DNA of 64,000 nt. Origin: CAIKMD01 sp963729935. Lineage in GTDB: Bacteria; Pseudomonadota; Alphaproteobacteria; ATCC43930; CGMCC-115725. Position 1 is the stretch's first letter. Every line of letters starts with the position of its first letter. Below, one piece after another: positions 27,137 through 34,727 of the stretch. The notes beneath the pieces are model-generated. The model worked only from the letters and a program-made list of their open reading frames with translations, did no database searches and was not told where the DNA came from. The stretch lies in assembly GCA_963729935.1 (NCBI GenBank), contig CAVSPW010000002.1, forward strand, positions 124,001-188,000. Direction: 5' to 3'. The position numbers were made by a program, and so were the translations under genes.

Positions 27137-27550
27137 ATGACGAACAACACTAAACGCCGCCGTCGCACAGTCCGCAAATACGGGCCTGACCCAATCGACA
27201 TGCACGTCGGACAGCGGCTGCGTCATGGCCGCATTCTTGCTGGTCTCAGTCAGTCAGAACTTGGCGAAGGCATCGGGGTGTCGTTTCAAGCATTACAGAA
27301 GTACGAGATGGGAGATATCCGTCTCTCCGCAAGCCGACTGCACGCCGCTGCGAAGTTCCTGCAATGTGAAGAAGCCTTTTTCTTTGAAGGCGTCAAGCCA
27401 ACCGCAAAATCCAGGCGCAGTGAGCCGTTCGTGAAATCGGAAGTCGAATTGATCCGCTCATTGAGAGAGATCGAGGACGAAGGGCTGCGCGACGCTCTCT
27501 ATGAATTGGTTAGGGAACTCGGCGCCCTCCGGTCATCTGAAGCCGAGTGA
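27137..27550 (+). CDS. XRE family helix-turn-helix regulator
   Basis: The 137-residue protein has a Cro/CI-type HTH at about residues 23-77 (VGQRLRHGRILAGLSQSELGEGIGVSFQALQKYE). Its GDIRLSASRLHAAAKFL extension and C-terminal helices (ELIRSLREIEDEGLRDALYELVREL) are like those found in many rhizobial XRE regulators. The ATG at 27137 is preferred over an upstream start. It likely controls island genes; no palindromic operator was identified. Confidence 0.85.
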   Translation: MTNNTKRRRRTVRKYGPDPIDMHVGQRLRHGRILAGLSQSELGEGIGVSFQALQKYEMGDIRLSASRLHAAAKFLQCEEAFFFEGVKPTAKSRRSEPFVKSEVELIRSLREIEDEGLRDALYELVRELGALRSSEAE

Positions 27551-27844
27551 GACGACGAGTCTACAGGCCGCTCCTAGACCCCAGAGTAACGCAGCTTCTC
27601 AATCGCTGTGCGCTCTGTCGGCCTCGTCACCCCGCTTGATGCGCGACGCTAGCGGCACCGGTCATCCTCCGTCTCCTTTCTGAGAACGGACCCTAACCTC
27701 AAAACGGGAGATAGCAGGGGAGCACATCAAAACCTTGGAGTTTCGGTTGCGCAAATCAGGATGGATTTCAGGACACCTGCAAATAAGCAGGATCGCGACC
27801 ACGTCTAGGGCTGCTCTGTCACGCGATGTGGTGTTTAGGTCGGC

Positions 27845-28069
27845 TTACGGATCACCGCCGTAGTCGATCAGTGGCGCGCAAAGGTCCGCTACGTTCAACG
27901 TGTGTGCCAATGTGCGCGCAGCTTTCCGGTGCAGCGCCTTCACAACCAATCGCGCTGCGTGTGTATCGAAGATCATCCAGCGGGCTTCACCATGCAGCGC
28001 AAACGGCAAGGCTCTGTATCGCGGCTTGCGTGGATGACCAGGGCTTCGCTTGGCGCTGATGCTGAACAT
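27845..28069 (-). CDS. small protein, copy B of a duplicated island gene
   Basis: The 74-residue product is a paralogue of the one at 25209-25418: RYRALPF, EARWMIF, RLVVKALH, ARTLAHTLNVADL and a C-terminal YGGDP align. Upstream DNA is shared as well: TAGGCCAGCGTGTCGCAT about 50 bases before the ATG and GTGTTACTG nearer to it. The start ATG at 28067-28069 is set by this alignment. The two copies have the same orientation 2.6 kb apart. The function is unknown. Confidence 0.65.
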   Translation of the reverse strand: MFSISAKRSPGHPRKPRYRALPFALHGEARWMIFDTHAARLVVKALHRKAARTLAHTLNVADLCAPLIDYGGDP

Positions 28070-28114
28070 GAGGCGCACAGTAACACGACTCTGAAATCGC
28101 TCGCCATGCGACAC

Positions 28115-28594
28115 GCTGGCCTACATTGTGGGGCCGAGCCGCGACCTAACGTGTCACGCAACGTGGCACGCAATGTGGAACGCGAGGGGCGGCATGGGGG
28201 GGGACCATCCGTGGCGACGGTCGCGCTCGACCCCTCGCAACTTTGCGCCAAAAGTTTCCTGGCTCGACACCATCACACACCACATCGCCTGCCACCTTAG
28301 TTGTCGTTTCGTGGTCACTGGCTCTGCCAGTCTGGCTCGTTTCGTGGCCGGAAGCGGGGAATGTTCGCCCTGACGTGGCCGGTTTCGTGGTCCGGTTTCG
28401 TGTCCCTGACGCTGCACTGACGTGGCCGAGAATCTCGCCGGTTGCGCTGTCGTGGCTGGCACGTTCTGCGAAATCGTAACCCCGCCGCCAAACACGGACG
28501 ATCCAGAAGTGTTGGTGATCCTGCAACACGAGATTGCTCATTGCCAAGGCTGGAGACATCCAGCGTGGTCGAGCGAGATCAAATAGGGAGGCAC
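28115..28594. repeat. gene-free region with repeated GTTTCGTGG boxes
   Basis: This 480-base stretch ahead of the ParB-domain gene holds four direct GTTTCGTGG-type boxes, at 28306, 28339, 28382 and 28395 (the last reads GTTTCGTGT), plus two CGTGGCCG boxes near 28374 and 28421. A fifth box lies at 25698. The longer unit tgtcgtttcgtggtcactgg at 28303 differs at two positions from that at 25695. It could be a binding region for the ParB-like protein or an iteron origin. Spacing is irregular. Confidence 0.5.
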
Positions 28595-29185
28595 ATGGCG
28601 AAACAAGAGAAGGACGATCCAAAGTTCTATTCCGCCGTCCGTCCCCTAACCCCTGAGGAACGGAAGGCCCTCAAGGACGACATCAAGCTCCACGGCGTCC
28701 TCACCCCGATCATTGTCGATCAGCACGACCACATCATCGACGGGTTTCACCGGGACGAGATCGCCAAGGAGCTTGGGCTTAGGTGTCCGGTAATCGTTCA
28801 CAAAGGCACCGATGAACAACACCGGGCGATGGCTCTGTCGCTCAACGTGGCTCGAAGGCAGCTAACGGCGGCTCAACGTCGTGACATGGCCATCGAAATG
28901 AAGAAGGCCGGAAAGAGCCTGCGGGCGATTGGCGAAAAGTTGGGCGTTAGCCACGAAGCCGTTCGGAAGGACACGGTAGGTGTCAATAAGTTGACAACTG
29001 ACCGTGTGGTGGGCCTGGACGGCAAATCCTACGCCGCCCGCCGTCCCTCAATCCCCGATGACGCGGCGCCAACCGTCGTCACCGCTGTACCCGTCGCGAA
29101 GCTCTCGGTAAACGACGCGGCTCACCCCGACTTCGGAAAGGGTGAGGAGTTGTCCATTCCACACGCCACATCGGTTGTCGTTTAG
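28595..29185 (+). CDS. ParB N-terminal-domain (ParB/Srx-like) DNA-binding protein
   Basis: The 196-residue protein begins after AGGGAGG (28585-28591) at ATG 28595. Residues about 12-75 form a ParB/sulfiredoxin-like domain (VRPLTPEERKALKDDIKLHG, PIIVDQHDHIIDGFHRDEIAKELG). A helix-turn-helix follows at about 105-135 (LTAAQRRDMAIEMKKAGKSLRAIGEKLGVSHEAVRKD). This is like StbB/ParB-related regulators on phages and plasmids. It lacks a ParB dimerisation domain. No parA lies in the island. The repeat-rich DNA directly upstream may be its binding site. Confidence 0.75.
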   Translation: MAKQEKDDPKFYSAVRPLTPEERKALKDDIKLHGVLTPIIVDQHDHIIDGFHRDEIAKELGLRCPVIVHKGTDEQHRAMALSLNVARRQLTAAQRRDMAIEMKKAGKSLRAIGEKLGVSHEAVRKDTVGVNKLTTDRVVGLDGKSYAARRPSIPDDAAPTVVTAVPVAKLSVNDAAHPDFGKGEELSIPHATSVVV

Positions 29186-29227
29186 CGGCGTGTTCAGTCG
29201 AGCGTGAGTATGGCGCTTGTCTCGGCT

Positions 29228-29752
29228 CTAGAACTGCCATCGCTCTATTACCGTATCCGGCGTGGCGTACTCGTTGATGATGAAAATGTACGTATCGCCT
29301 TTCATTGTCCCCTCGAACCTGCGAACCTGCTCCTTGCAGTTGGCAATGTGAGTCTGAGCGGTTGCGTTGTCAGGCGCGGTAGAGACCCAAACGCGCACGT
29401 CGGCACGCGCTTGAACGAGCTTCTGAAAGTCTCCATCCACCTCGCTAATTTCATCAAACAAGACGCCGTGTTTCCACTCTGACTCTAAGACCATCGGTTG
29501 TTGAATTATCAGTCCCGAGTCCATTACGTACCACACCAGATCGTATAACCACTCTCCTTCGTCCGCTCCCCGGCATCCTGCGGCGGCCACTTCATAGCCG
29601 AGTGATTTACCGAGTTCGCAGAAGATAGCCTTCACCGTCTTCGTCGCGTGTGGATAACCGCCGCGAAGAAGTTGCGTTAGGGGCGTCTTTGAGAACTCCA
29701 CTCTTGCGTGATCCTCAACGCGTCTTGCCAGTTCATCGCGATTCATCGCCAT
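29228..29752 (-). CDS. PD-(D/E)XK nuclease-like protein
   Basis: The 174-residue protein is not a recognised family. It has the layout of a PD-(D/E)XK nuclease fold: an Asp in EGEWLYDLVWYVMD on one strand, then LESEWK (ExK) on the next, followed by DFQKLVQARADVRVWVSTA, where the last part looks like the core helix and strand. The N-terminal helix region precedes it. If correct it would be a DNA-cutting enzyme, perhaps a restriction or homing nuclease. It is convergent with the ParB-like gene. The start is ATG 29750-29752 (a second ATG six bases later). Confidence 0.5.
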   Translation of the reverse strand: MAMNRDELARRVEDHARVEFSKTPLTQLLRGGYPHATKTVKAIFCELGKSLGYEVAAAGCRGADEGEWLYDLVWYVMDSGLIIQQPMVLESEWKHGVLFDEISEVDGDFQKLVQARADVRVWVSTAPDNATAQTHIANCKEQVRRFEGTMKGDTYIFIINEYATPDTVIERWQF

Positions 29753-29802
29753 GGTTCTTTTCTTCTTAAATCGGTTGGGAAAGTTACGCGTTAGTCCCGT
29801 CA

Positions 29803-30054
29803 CTACTCCGGCATCCTTGCCGGAATACCGTTGAGTTCGATCACCCGAATGTCCACCACACTCCGCTTCTGCCGACATTTCAAGCAACGCATCTTGAGCG
29901 GCAGGCCGATGACCTTCTCGTAGAGCTTCACTCCGCGCTTCACGAGTTCCTCGCGGCTCACGATCCCTTCGTGTCCACATGCGCCGCACTTCATCGCGAC
30001 ACGATGGTGGGGCTGCAAGTCCTCAACCCGGACATCGAATAGAGCCTTGACCAC
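29803..30054 (-). CDS. small zinc-ribbon protein
   Basis: The 83-residue product has two Cys pairs, CGACGHEG (residues about 23-30) and MRCLKCRQKR (about 55-64), typical of a zinc ribbon. A basic linker separates them. No further domain is present. It is divergent from the small gene at 30087 and lies upstream of the nuclease-like gene on the same strand. Function is unknown; nucleic acid binding is the usual role of such ribbons. Confidence 0.6.
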   Translation of the reverse strand: MVKALFDVRVEDLQPHHRVAMKCGACGHEGIVSREELVKRGVKLYEKVIGLPLKMRCLKCRQKRSVVDIRVIELNGIPARMPE

Positions 30055-30086
30055 GGAACTTGCTCCTGTTCTTGTTGTGTTCTACC

Positions 30087-30317
30087 ATGCCACAGGATCG
30101 GGCGAGGCCACAAGTGATCGCTGATATCGACGCTTGGCGCGCGGCAGACATTCTCATCAAGGAGCATGGTGAGGATGCGGAGTTGATCGTCACTCAGCGT
30201 GCCGACGATTTGATGGCCGAAGGCGACGTTGACGGACAGAGGTTTTTCAAGGCGGTGCTGGAAGCGATCACGGAACTTCGGCGCACGTCGAGACGTGAGG
30301 GTGAGAGAGTTAACTGA
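30087..30317 (+). CDS. small helical protein (DUF6961-like)
   Basis: The 76-residue product has the pattern IADIDAWRAADILIKEHGEDA, then RADDLMAEGDVDGQRFFKAVLEAITEL, which I know from many small alphaproteobacterial proteins of unknown role. The ATG at 30087 is favoured over the earlier in-frame start since the extra residues are hydrophobic and unlike the family. It is followed after six bases by the cyclase-like gene, so they may share a transcript. Confidence 0.6.
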   Translation: MPQDRARPQVIADIDAWRAADILIKEHGEDAELIVTQRADDLMAEGDVDGQRFFKAVLEAITELRRTSRREGERVN

Positions 30318-30323
30318 CGGACG

Positions 30324-31100
30324 ATGGCAATGAACGAACCCTTACGACCCAATCTGGAATCCGATTACCCTGTCCGACACGTCGCGTTCCTCGACATCCT
30401 CGGGTTCACGAACAAAATTTTTCGCATCGGGGACGACCTGGAGCGCTTCACAGAAATTTACAACCTGCAACAGACTATTCGGATGCTGATCAAGCACGCC
30501 GAAACCCCTCCTCCGATCGGAAATTGGGCGCTGTTCTTCAAGGAAGTAAAGGCGACAGCGTTTTCCGATTGCATAACAATCTCGACGCCAGCAGATAAGC
30601 CCACGTTGGTCAATTTGGTTGACACGGTACTTCGCGTCTGCCGCGTCTTACTCTCACGTGGTGCGCTTACCCGTGGCGGCATCAGCACCGGACGCCTCCA
30701 TCATGAGGAAAGCGTCCTATTTGGCGATGCGTTCATCCGTGCGTATCATCTGGAGAGGGACGTAGCAAAGCAGCCTCGGATCATCATTGATTCGGAAACG
30801 ATGCAAATGTGGAACGCGGCAGTCTCGGAAACGTTATTGAGTAAGAATCGCGACATGATCGTGCGCGATAACGACGGCGTTCACATGCTCGACCTGTTCC
30901 ATGATTCGACGAAGCGACAGGGCTTACACGTTGCATTCTATCGTTATTCGGGCGAGGCGCTCCAGGTTATGCTGAACGAACCAGGCTCCAAGCTGGGTGA
31001 TTGGGCAAAAATGGTTTGGATGGCAGAGCGGTTCAACGCAGCGGTCGCCCATAACGGTTATGCGCCTGCCGTGACTATTCCTCTGCACCCCGTGGCATAA
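30324..31100 (+). CDS. class III nucleotide cyclase-like protein (possible defence sensor)
   Basis: The 258-residue protein has the hallmarks of a class III nucleotidyl cyclase core. A strand with AFLDILGF puts Asp24 at the first metal site. AFSDCITIS puts Asp82 at the second. RGALTRGGISTGRL is the strand after the core helix, and FGDAFIRAYHLERDVAKQPRIIID has the AYxLE...PRI pattern of the C-terminal half. Stand-alone cyclases of this kind make cCMP or cUMP in Pycsar defence. It is followed by a membrane protein gene and a nuclease gene near the island edge, which suggests an anti-phage role; this is inference. Confidence 0.5.
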   Translation: MAMNEPLRPNLESDYPVRHVAFLDILGFTNKIFRIGDDLERFTEIYNLQQTIRMLIKHAETPPPIGNWALFFKEVKATAFSDCITISTPADKPTLVNLVDTVLRVCRVLLSRGALTRGGISTGRLHHEESVLFGDAFIRAYHLERDVAKQPRIIIDSETMQMWNAAVSETLLSKNRDMIVRDNDGVHMLDLFHDSTKRQGLHVAFYRYSGEALQVMLNEPGSKLGDWAKMVWMAERFNAAVAHNGYAPAVTIPLHPVA

Positions 31101-31111
31101 CGCTGAGTGTG

Positions 31112-31765
31112 ATGACTTGGCCGTTCAAGAGCAGGAGGAACACGCCGCTCTCGCCAATCCACTACGCAATGAGCCACCGATTGGATGCTGAGTTTGTCAA
31201 GCTGGATCGAGACAAGATTACTCACTGGCTCATGCACTTTAGTGCGAATTTGCCGATCGACATAGACGATTGCCGAGGCGGACGGATTAGGATTGGAGGC
31301 GTGAAGTTTTCCGGTTCGGCGCGCCATGTCTACTGGTCATTCATTATGCCGTGCCTCGCGGACATTATCGATGAAACACTCAATGCCGCAAATGAAATGG
31401 GACGTAAACATTCTCCTGAACTTTCACGCAAAGGCCTCGACGAAACAGCGGAACTGTTGAAGCAGTTTGGGCAAAGGACCTTTCGACGGATGGTTGAAGT
31501 TGATAGAGCGTTGCGTGGAGAAGGCTACCCGGAGACGGTTCAGCCACACAATCCGGCTCCGCAACTGACGCGATATCTCGCCCTCGTAGAAGAACGTTGT
31601 AACGCTCTCAAGCAGCTTCATCCCACCGGCTTGGCACGGCTTTGGCAACGGGCAGAAGGCTCGAAGATTCTGGTTGGTGTCGTAATCGGAGTTCTCGTGA
31701 GCGCAATAACCGGCGCTATCGGAGTGATGACCGGAGTGGTTGGGTGGATGATCAGAACTCTCTAG
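31112..31765 (+). CDS. membrane-anchored protein, possible effector partner of the cyclase-like gene
   Basis: The 217-residue protein has a soluble alpha-helical N-terminal part of about 185 residues with no recognised domain. One or two closely spaced C-terminal membrane segments follow (KILVGVVIGVLVSAITGAIG, then VMTGVVGWMI). The start ATG 31112 follows the cyclase-like stop by 11 bases, so they are translationally close. Small TM proteins serve as membrane-damaging effectors in CBASS and Pycsar, but no cyclic-nucleotide-binding fold can be seen here, so the pairing is a hypothesis. Confidence 0.5.
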   Translation: MTWPFKSRRNTPLSPIHYAMSHRLDAEFVKLDRDKITHWLMHFSANLPIDIDDCRGGRIRIGGVKFSGSARHVYWSFIMPCLADIIDETLNAANEMGRKHSPELSRKGLDETAELLKQFGQRTFRRMVEVDRALRGEGYPETVQPHNPAPQLTRYLALVEERCNALKQLHPTGLARLWQRAEGSKILVGVVIGVLVSAITGAIGVMTGVVGWMIRTL

Positions 31766-31775
31766 CAGTCGTGCG

Positions 31776-31913
31776 AATGCGCACACGAAGGACCGACTGG
31801 AGAACTACCTACACGAGGAAGTTTGCGCGGGCAGGATGCGAATTGAGGACGCGCAGAGGGAGATTGCGACAGATTGGATAGCTGCATACGAGAAGCGGAT
31901 TGCTAAGCCGTGA
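31776..31913 (+). pseudogene. C-terminal remnant of a small hypothetical protein
   Basis: A 45-codon open stretch reads NAHTKDRLENYLHEEVCAGR, then RIEDAQREIATDWIAAYEKR before a stop at 31911-31913. The pattern (KDxLExxLHxxVCxGxxxxxxAQxxIxxDW) is the C-terminus of small hypothetical proteins common in proteobacteria. No start codon or N-terminal part is present, so it is a leftover from an earlier insertion or deletion between the two defence-like genes. Confidence 0.5.
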
Positions 31914-31970
31914 TGACGCCACGTTAATGTTTATTCTGCCAAGCGCACTCCGAACGACCGGAGCGGGGTC

Positions 31971-32963
31971 ATGACTATTTACTACCAGCATATAGGCGAA
32001 TCGTTGTGGCGGCGGGATGCACCTAAGAGCATCGGGACAAGCACGCTTGGTTTGAAGCGATTCTCTGTGACCGATATCGAACCATATCTCGCAAGTCTCG
32101 ACGCTTACGAGATGATGTCAATACGGTCAAAGGTCGATGATCTTGCACCGACCGGATTTCAAATCTGGGGAATCCCGCAAGGCGCGCAACGTGTCCTGGC
32201 AAGTATGGATACCGCAGATTATCTGATGCTGCTCGAAAGTACGGATTTCGCGTATGTCGGCCAAGTGATCCACCGAATTTCGCAGCCGTGTTGGGACCTA
32301 TCCCGGCACATCTGGGGCGAACAGCGGTTTCCAATAATCATCCTCCTTCAGGGAGAACTGATCACTTACCCTTGGCGGGACTTTCGTGAACAGTTTGATT
32401 TCGATCAGAACTACCATATGCGTGGAAACACTATGCGACTTTCCGAGGAGCGGGTAGGTAGTTCCAGTTTTGTAACTGAAGAAGCCTTCATCGCGAAGTT
32501 ACTGACAACAACTGGCGTGACGCCGGGCGACCTTGAAAAAGACTTCCAAGCCTTCGCTAACAATCTGGAAGTTCACTTCCGCTTGGTGAAGACACGTGCC
32601 GCACAACAAGCGTTCCGCCGCGAAGTCCTGAACGCTCAAGGTAACTGTTGTGCTGTGTGCGACATCGCCTTCCCTGTGGTGCTAGAAGCAGCGCACATCG
32701 TACCAAAGGAGCATGAAGGAACGGATGACGCGCGCAACGGTCTGGCGCTATGTGCCCTTCACCACAGGATGCTGGACGGCGACATGTTCACAATTCATCC
32801 GAAGACACTGGTTATCCATCCCGCAATGGGAGTCAGCCTAGCTGATCTTCGCATCATACGTTCCGATCTCAAGCACTTGGCCAGAACGCCGCATAAGGAT
32901 GCTCTCCAATGGCGGTGGGATGCTGTGGAGAAGAAGCTCGCTTCCGCAATAAGGACTGAGTGA
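31971..32963 (+). CDS. HNH endonuclease with PUA/EVE-like N-terminal domain
   Basis: The 330-residue protein ends in an HNH nuclease: C227-x2-C230, H242 in EAAHIVP, N256 in ARNGLALC and H264/H265 in LHHRMLDG. The N-terminal 140 residues (FQIWGIPQGAQRVLASMD, YLMLLES, FAYVGQVIHRI, WGEQRFPIIILL, YPW) look like a PUA/EVE-type fold, which reads modified bases. This fusion is typical of type IV, modification-dependent restriction enzymes (ScoMcrA-like). The ATG follows GGAGCGGGG. It is the last gene before attR. Confidence 0.75.
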   Translation: MTIYYQHIGESLWRRDAPKSIGTSTLGLKRFSVTDIEPYLASLDAYEMMSIRSKVDDLAPTGFQIWGIPQGAQRVLASMDTADYLMLLESTDFAYVGQVIHRISQPCWDLSRHIWGEQRFPIIILLQGELITYPWRDFREQFDFDQNYHMRGNTMRLSEERVGSSSFVTEEAFIAKLLTTTGVTPGDLEKDFQAFANNLEVHFRLVKTRAAQQAFRREVLNAQGNCCAVCDIAFPVVLEAAHIVPKEHEGTDDARNGLALCALHHRMLDGDMFTIHPKTLVIHPAMGVSLADLRIIRSDLKHLARTPHKDALQWRWDAVEKKLASAIRTE

Positions 32964-33062
32964 CGCGTGTCGAAGGATTGCGGACCGAAGTCCGTGCCTT
33001 TATGTTGTCCGTCGTGACCAACGCGCTGTTTGGACAACATTGGACCGAATTTCTGAGTCACA

Positions 33063-34709
33063 TCAGTTAGTTAGTATTTTGACGTTCCCCTCCCCCAGGG
33101 GACGCCATCTCGGAACAGAACTGCGAACGCCGGGCACAGCCGATTTTACGCCCGAGGCGGCTGCAAGCGTCCTGAGTAGATCGCTTCTTGATCCCATGAT
33201 CCGGACCTCGTGGTCCGCGACCTCGACGCGTTGCGCGAGTGCGCGAATATGGTCACGACGGTACCCGCCGCCGGTGATCCGTAGCCGCTCGCGGGCGGTC
33301 GCAGCGAACCTCCGCACCATGGCCGGCGTGATGGTCTGTTGCCCGACGCTTTCGAGGGCGACGGCCGTCCGTTCCGCATCGGCTTGCGCCTGATCGCGGA
33401 CCGATTTCAGGCCGGCAATGCGGTCCTTCAGGGCCGGGTCGTCCAGATCGGCCACGCCGCTCTCGATGGCGTCGTAAAGGCGTTTGAGCCGCAAATCGGC
33501 TTCCGCAGCCCGCTGGTTCAACTCGGCAATATGCTCACGGCGGCGCTCGGCTCGTTCCTGTCGGCGATCAAGCACCGATGCCAGTACCTCTTCGAGGCGT
33601 TCCGGTTGAAGCAGCCTGTCTTCGATATGGCCGGCAACGAGACTGTCCAGCTTCTCCATCGGGATCGAGCGGCCCTTGCAGCCGGTTTCGCCCTGCCGGG
33701 CCTTGATGGAGCAGGTGTAGTAGCGATAGCGCCCGCCCTTCCCGGTCCTGAGCGTCATGGCCCCGCCGCAAGCGGCGCAGAAGCAGATGCCGGTAAGGAG
33801 GGTGGGGCCGCTGACGACGCGCGCCGGCGTGACCTTCGGATTACGAGCGCGCAGATGCGCCTGCACGGCGTTAAACGTCGCTTGATCGATGAGCGGCGGC
33901 ACCTCGACCGTTACGACTTCGCCGGCCGGCTTGAGTCCCTTGACTGCGCCGCGCCTGTTGAACTCGTGCCGGCCGATATAGGTCGTCCGGGTCAGGACAC
34001 GATGCAACTGTCCGATGCCCCACCGCCCTCCGTCACGAGTGAAGATGCGGCGCTGGTTGAGGTAGCTGGTGATGCTCTTGACACCCAACGGGCCGGACGT
34101 GCCGTCCCCTTCCAGGGCGAGCCGATAGATCAAGCGCACCGTGTCCGCGTGCAGCGGGTCGATTTCGAGCTTCTTCTTGACCTTCGCCCCGCGCTGCTCG
34201 GCCGCCACGACACGATAGCCGATCGGCGGACGGGAGCCGTTCCAGAAGCCTTGCCGGGCATTCTCCTTCATGGCTCTCAGCGTGTGCTTGCCATTCTCCT
34301 TGGATTGGTACTCGTCGAACAGCGCCATCATCTGGCGCATCATGACGTGCATCGGATCGTCGCCGATTTCCTGGGTGATAGAGACCAGCTTGATGCCGTT
34401 CTTCGCGAGCTTGCGGACGTAGAATTCAAGTTCGAAATGGTCGCGGAAGAAGCGGCTGAACGAATGGACGAGCACGATATCGAACGGGGCGGGCTTCGCC
34501 GATCCGGCCTCGATCATCCGCTGGAACTCCGGCCGGCGGTCGTTCGTCGCGGTCGAACCCGGCTCGACATAGGTTTCGACGAGCTGGTAGCCACGTGCGG
34601 TGCAATAGGCTTCGCCCTGGTGGCGCTGGTCAGGGATGGAGATATCGTGCTCCGCCTGTCGCGCCGTCGAGACGCGCAGGTAGAGGGCGGCGCGCAACGG
34701 CACGGTCAT
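33063..34709 (-). CDS. large serine recombinase with att-derived C-terminus
   Basis: The 548-residue protein is a resolvase/invertase-type large serine recombinase. The catalytic domain opens ALYLRVSTARQAEHD with the nucleophilic Ser, followed by the recombinase domain (PPIGYRVV ... GVKSITSYLNQRRIFTRDGGRW) and a zinc ribbon CFCAACGG ... YTCSIKARQGETGCKG. A coiled-coil follows at about 390-450. The last residues (RWRPLGEGNV) are encoded by the attR repeat in antisense, so the tip was exchanged when the island inserted. It belongs to a second, older element stacked at the same tRNA site. Confidence 0.9.
   Translation of the reverse strand: MTVPLRAALYLRVSTARQAEHDISIPDQRHQGEAYCTARGYQLVETYVEPGSTATNDRRPEFQRMIEAGSAKPAPFDIVLVHSFSRFFRDHFELEFYVRKLAKNGIKLVSITQEIGDDPMHVMMRQMMALFDEYQSKENGKHTLRAMKENARQGFWNGSRPPIGYRVVAAEQRGAKVKKKLEIDPLHADTVRLIYRLALEGDGTSGPLGVKSITSYLNQRRIFTRDGGRWGIGQLHRVLTRTTYIGRHEFNRRGAVKGLKPAGEVVTVEVPPLIDQATFNAVQAHLRARNPKVTPARVVSGPTLLTGICFCAACGGAMTLRTGKGGRYRYYTCSIKARQGETGCKGRSIPMEKLDSLVAGHIEDRLLQPERLEEVLASVLDRRQERAERRREHIAELNQRAAEADLRLKRLYDAIESGVADLDDPALKDRIAGLKSVRDQAQADAERTAVALESVGQQTITPAMVRRFAATARERLRITGGGYRRDHIRALAQRVEVADHEVRIMGSRSDLLRTLAAASGVKSAVPGVRSSVPRWRPLGEGNVKILTN
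33091..33107. repeat. attR: second copy of the 17-bp repeat
   Basis: The sequence tcccccaggggacgcca matches 19305-19321 exactly and marks the right end of the island. It lies inside the 3' end of the serine recombinase gene read on the other strand. Confidence 0.9.
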
Positions 34710-34727
34710 GGCAAAACTCCGCTCAGA

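Larger units (their letters stand above)
19305..33107. mobile_element. 13.8-kb integrative genomic island in tRNA-Glu
   Basis: The island is bounded by 17-bp direct repeats and starts with a tyrosine integrase next to the tRNA. The base composition inside is visibly less GC-rich than the flanks, and coding density is lower, with many short genes. The cargo is a DNA polymerase-like protein, a second recombinase, small regulatory proteins and a putative defence block at the far right. There are no phage structural genes and no conjugation genes, so it is a mobilisable or satellite-like element, not a complete prophage or ICE. Confidence 0.88.

Noticed and set aside
28303..28430. Possible CRISPR array from the repeated GTTTCGTGG boxes
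   Set aside because: The repeats are only 9 bases, spacing is 13 to 43 bases, and no cas genes are present.
28146..28622. Minus-strand frames in the repeat-rich region
   Set aside because: They cover the repeated boxes and have no family resemblance; repeats and composition explain them better.
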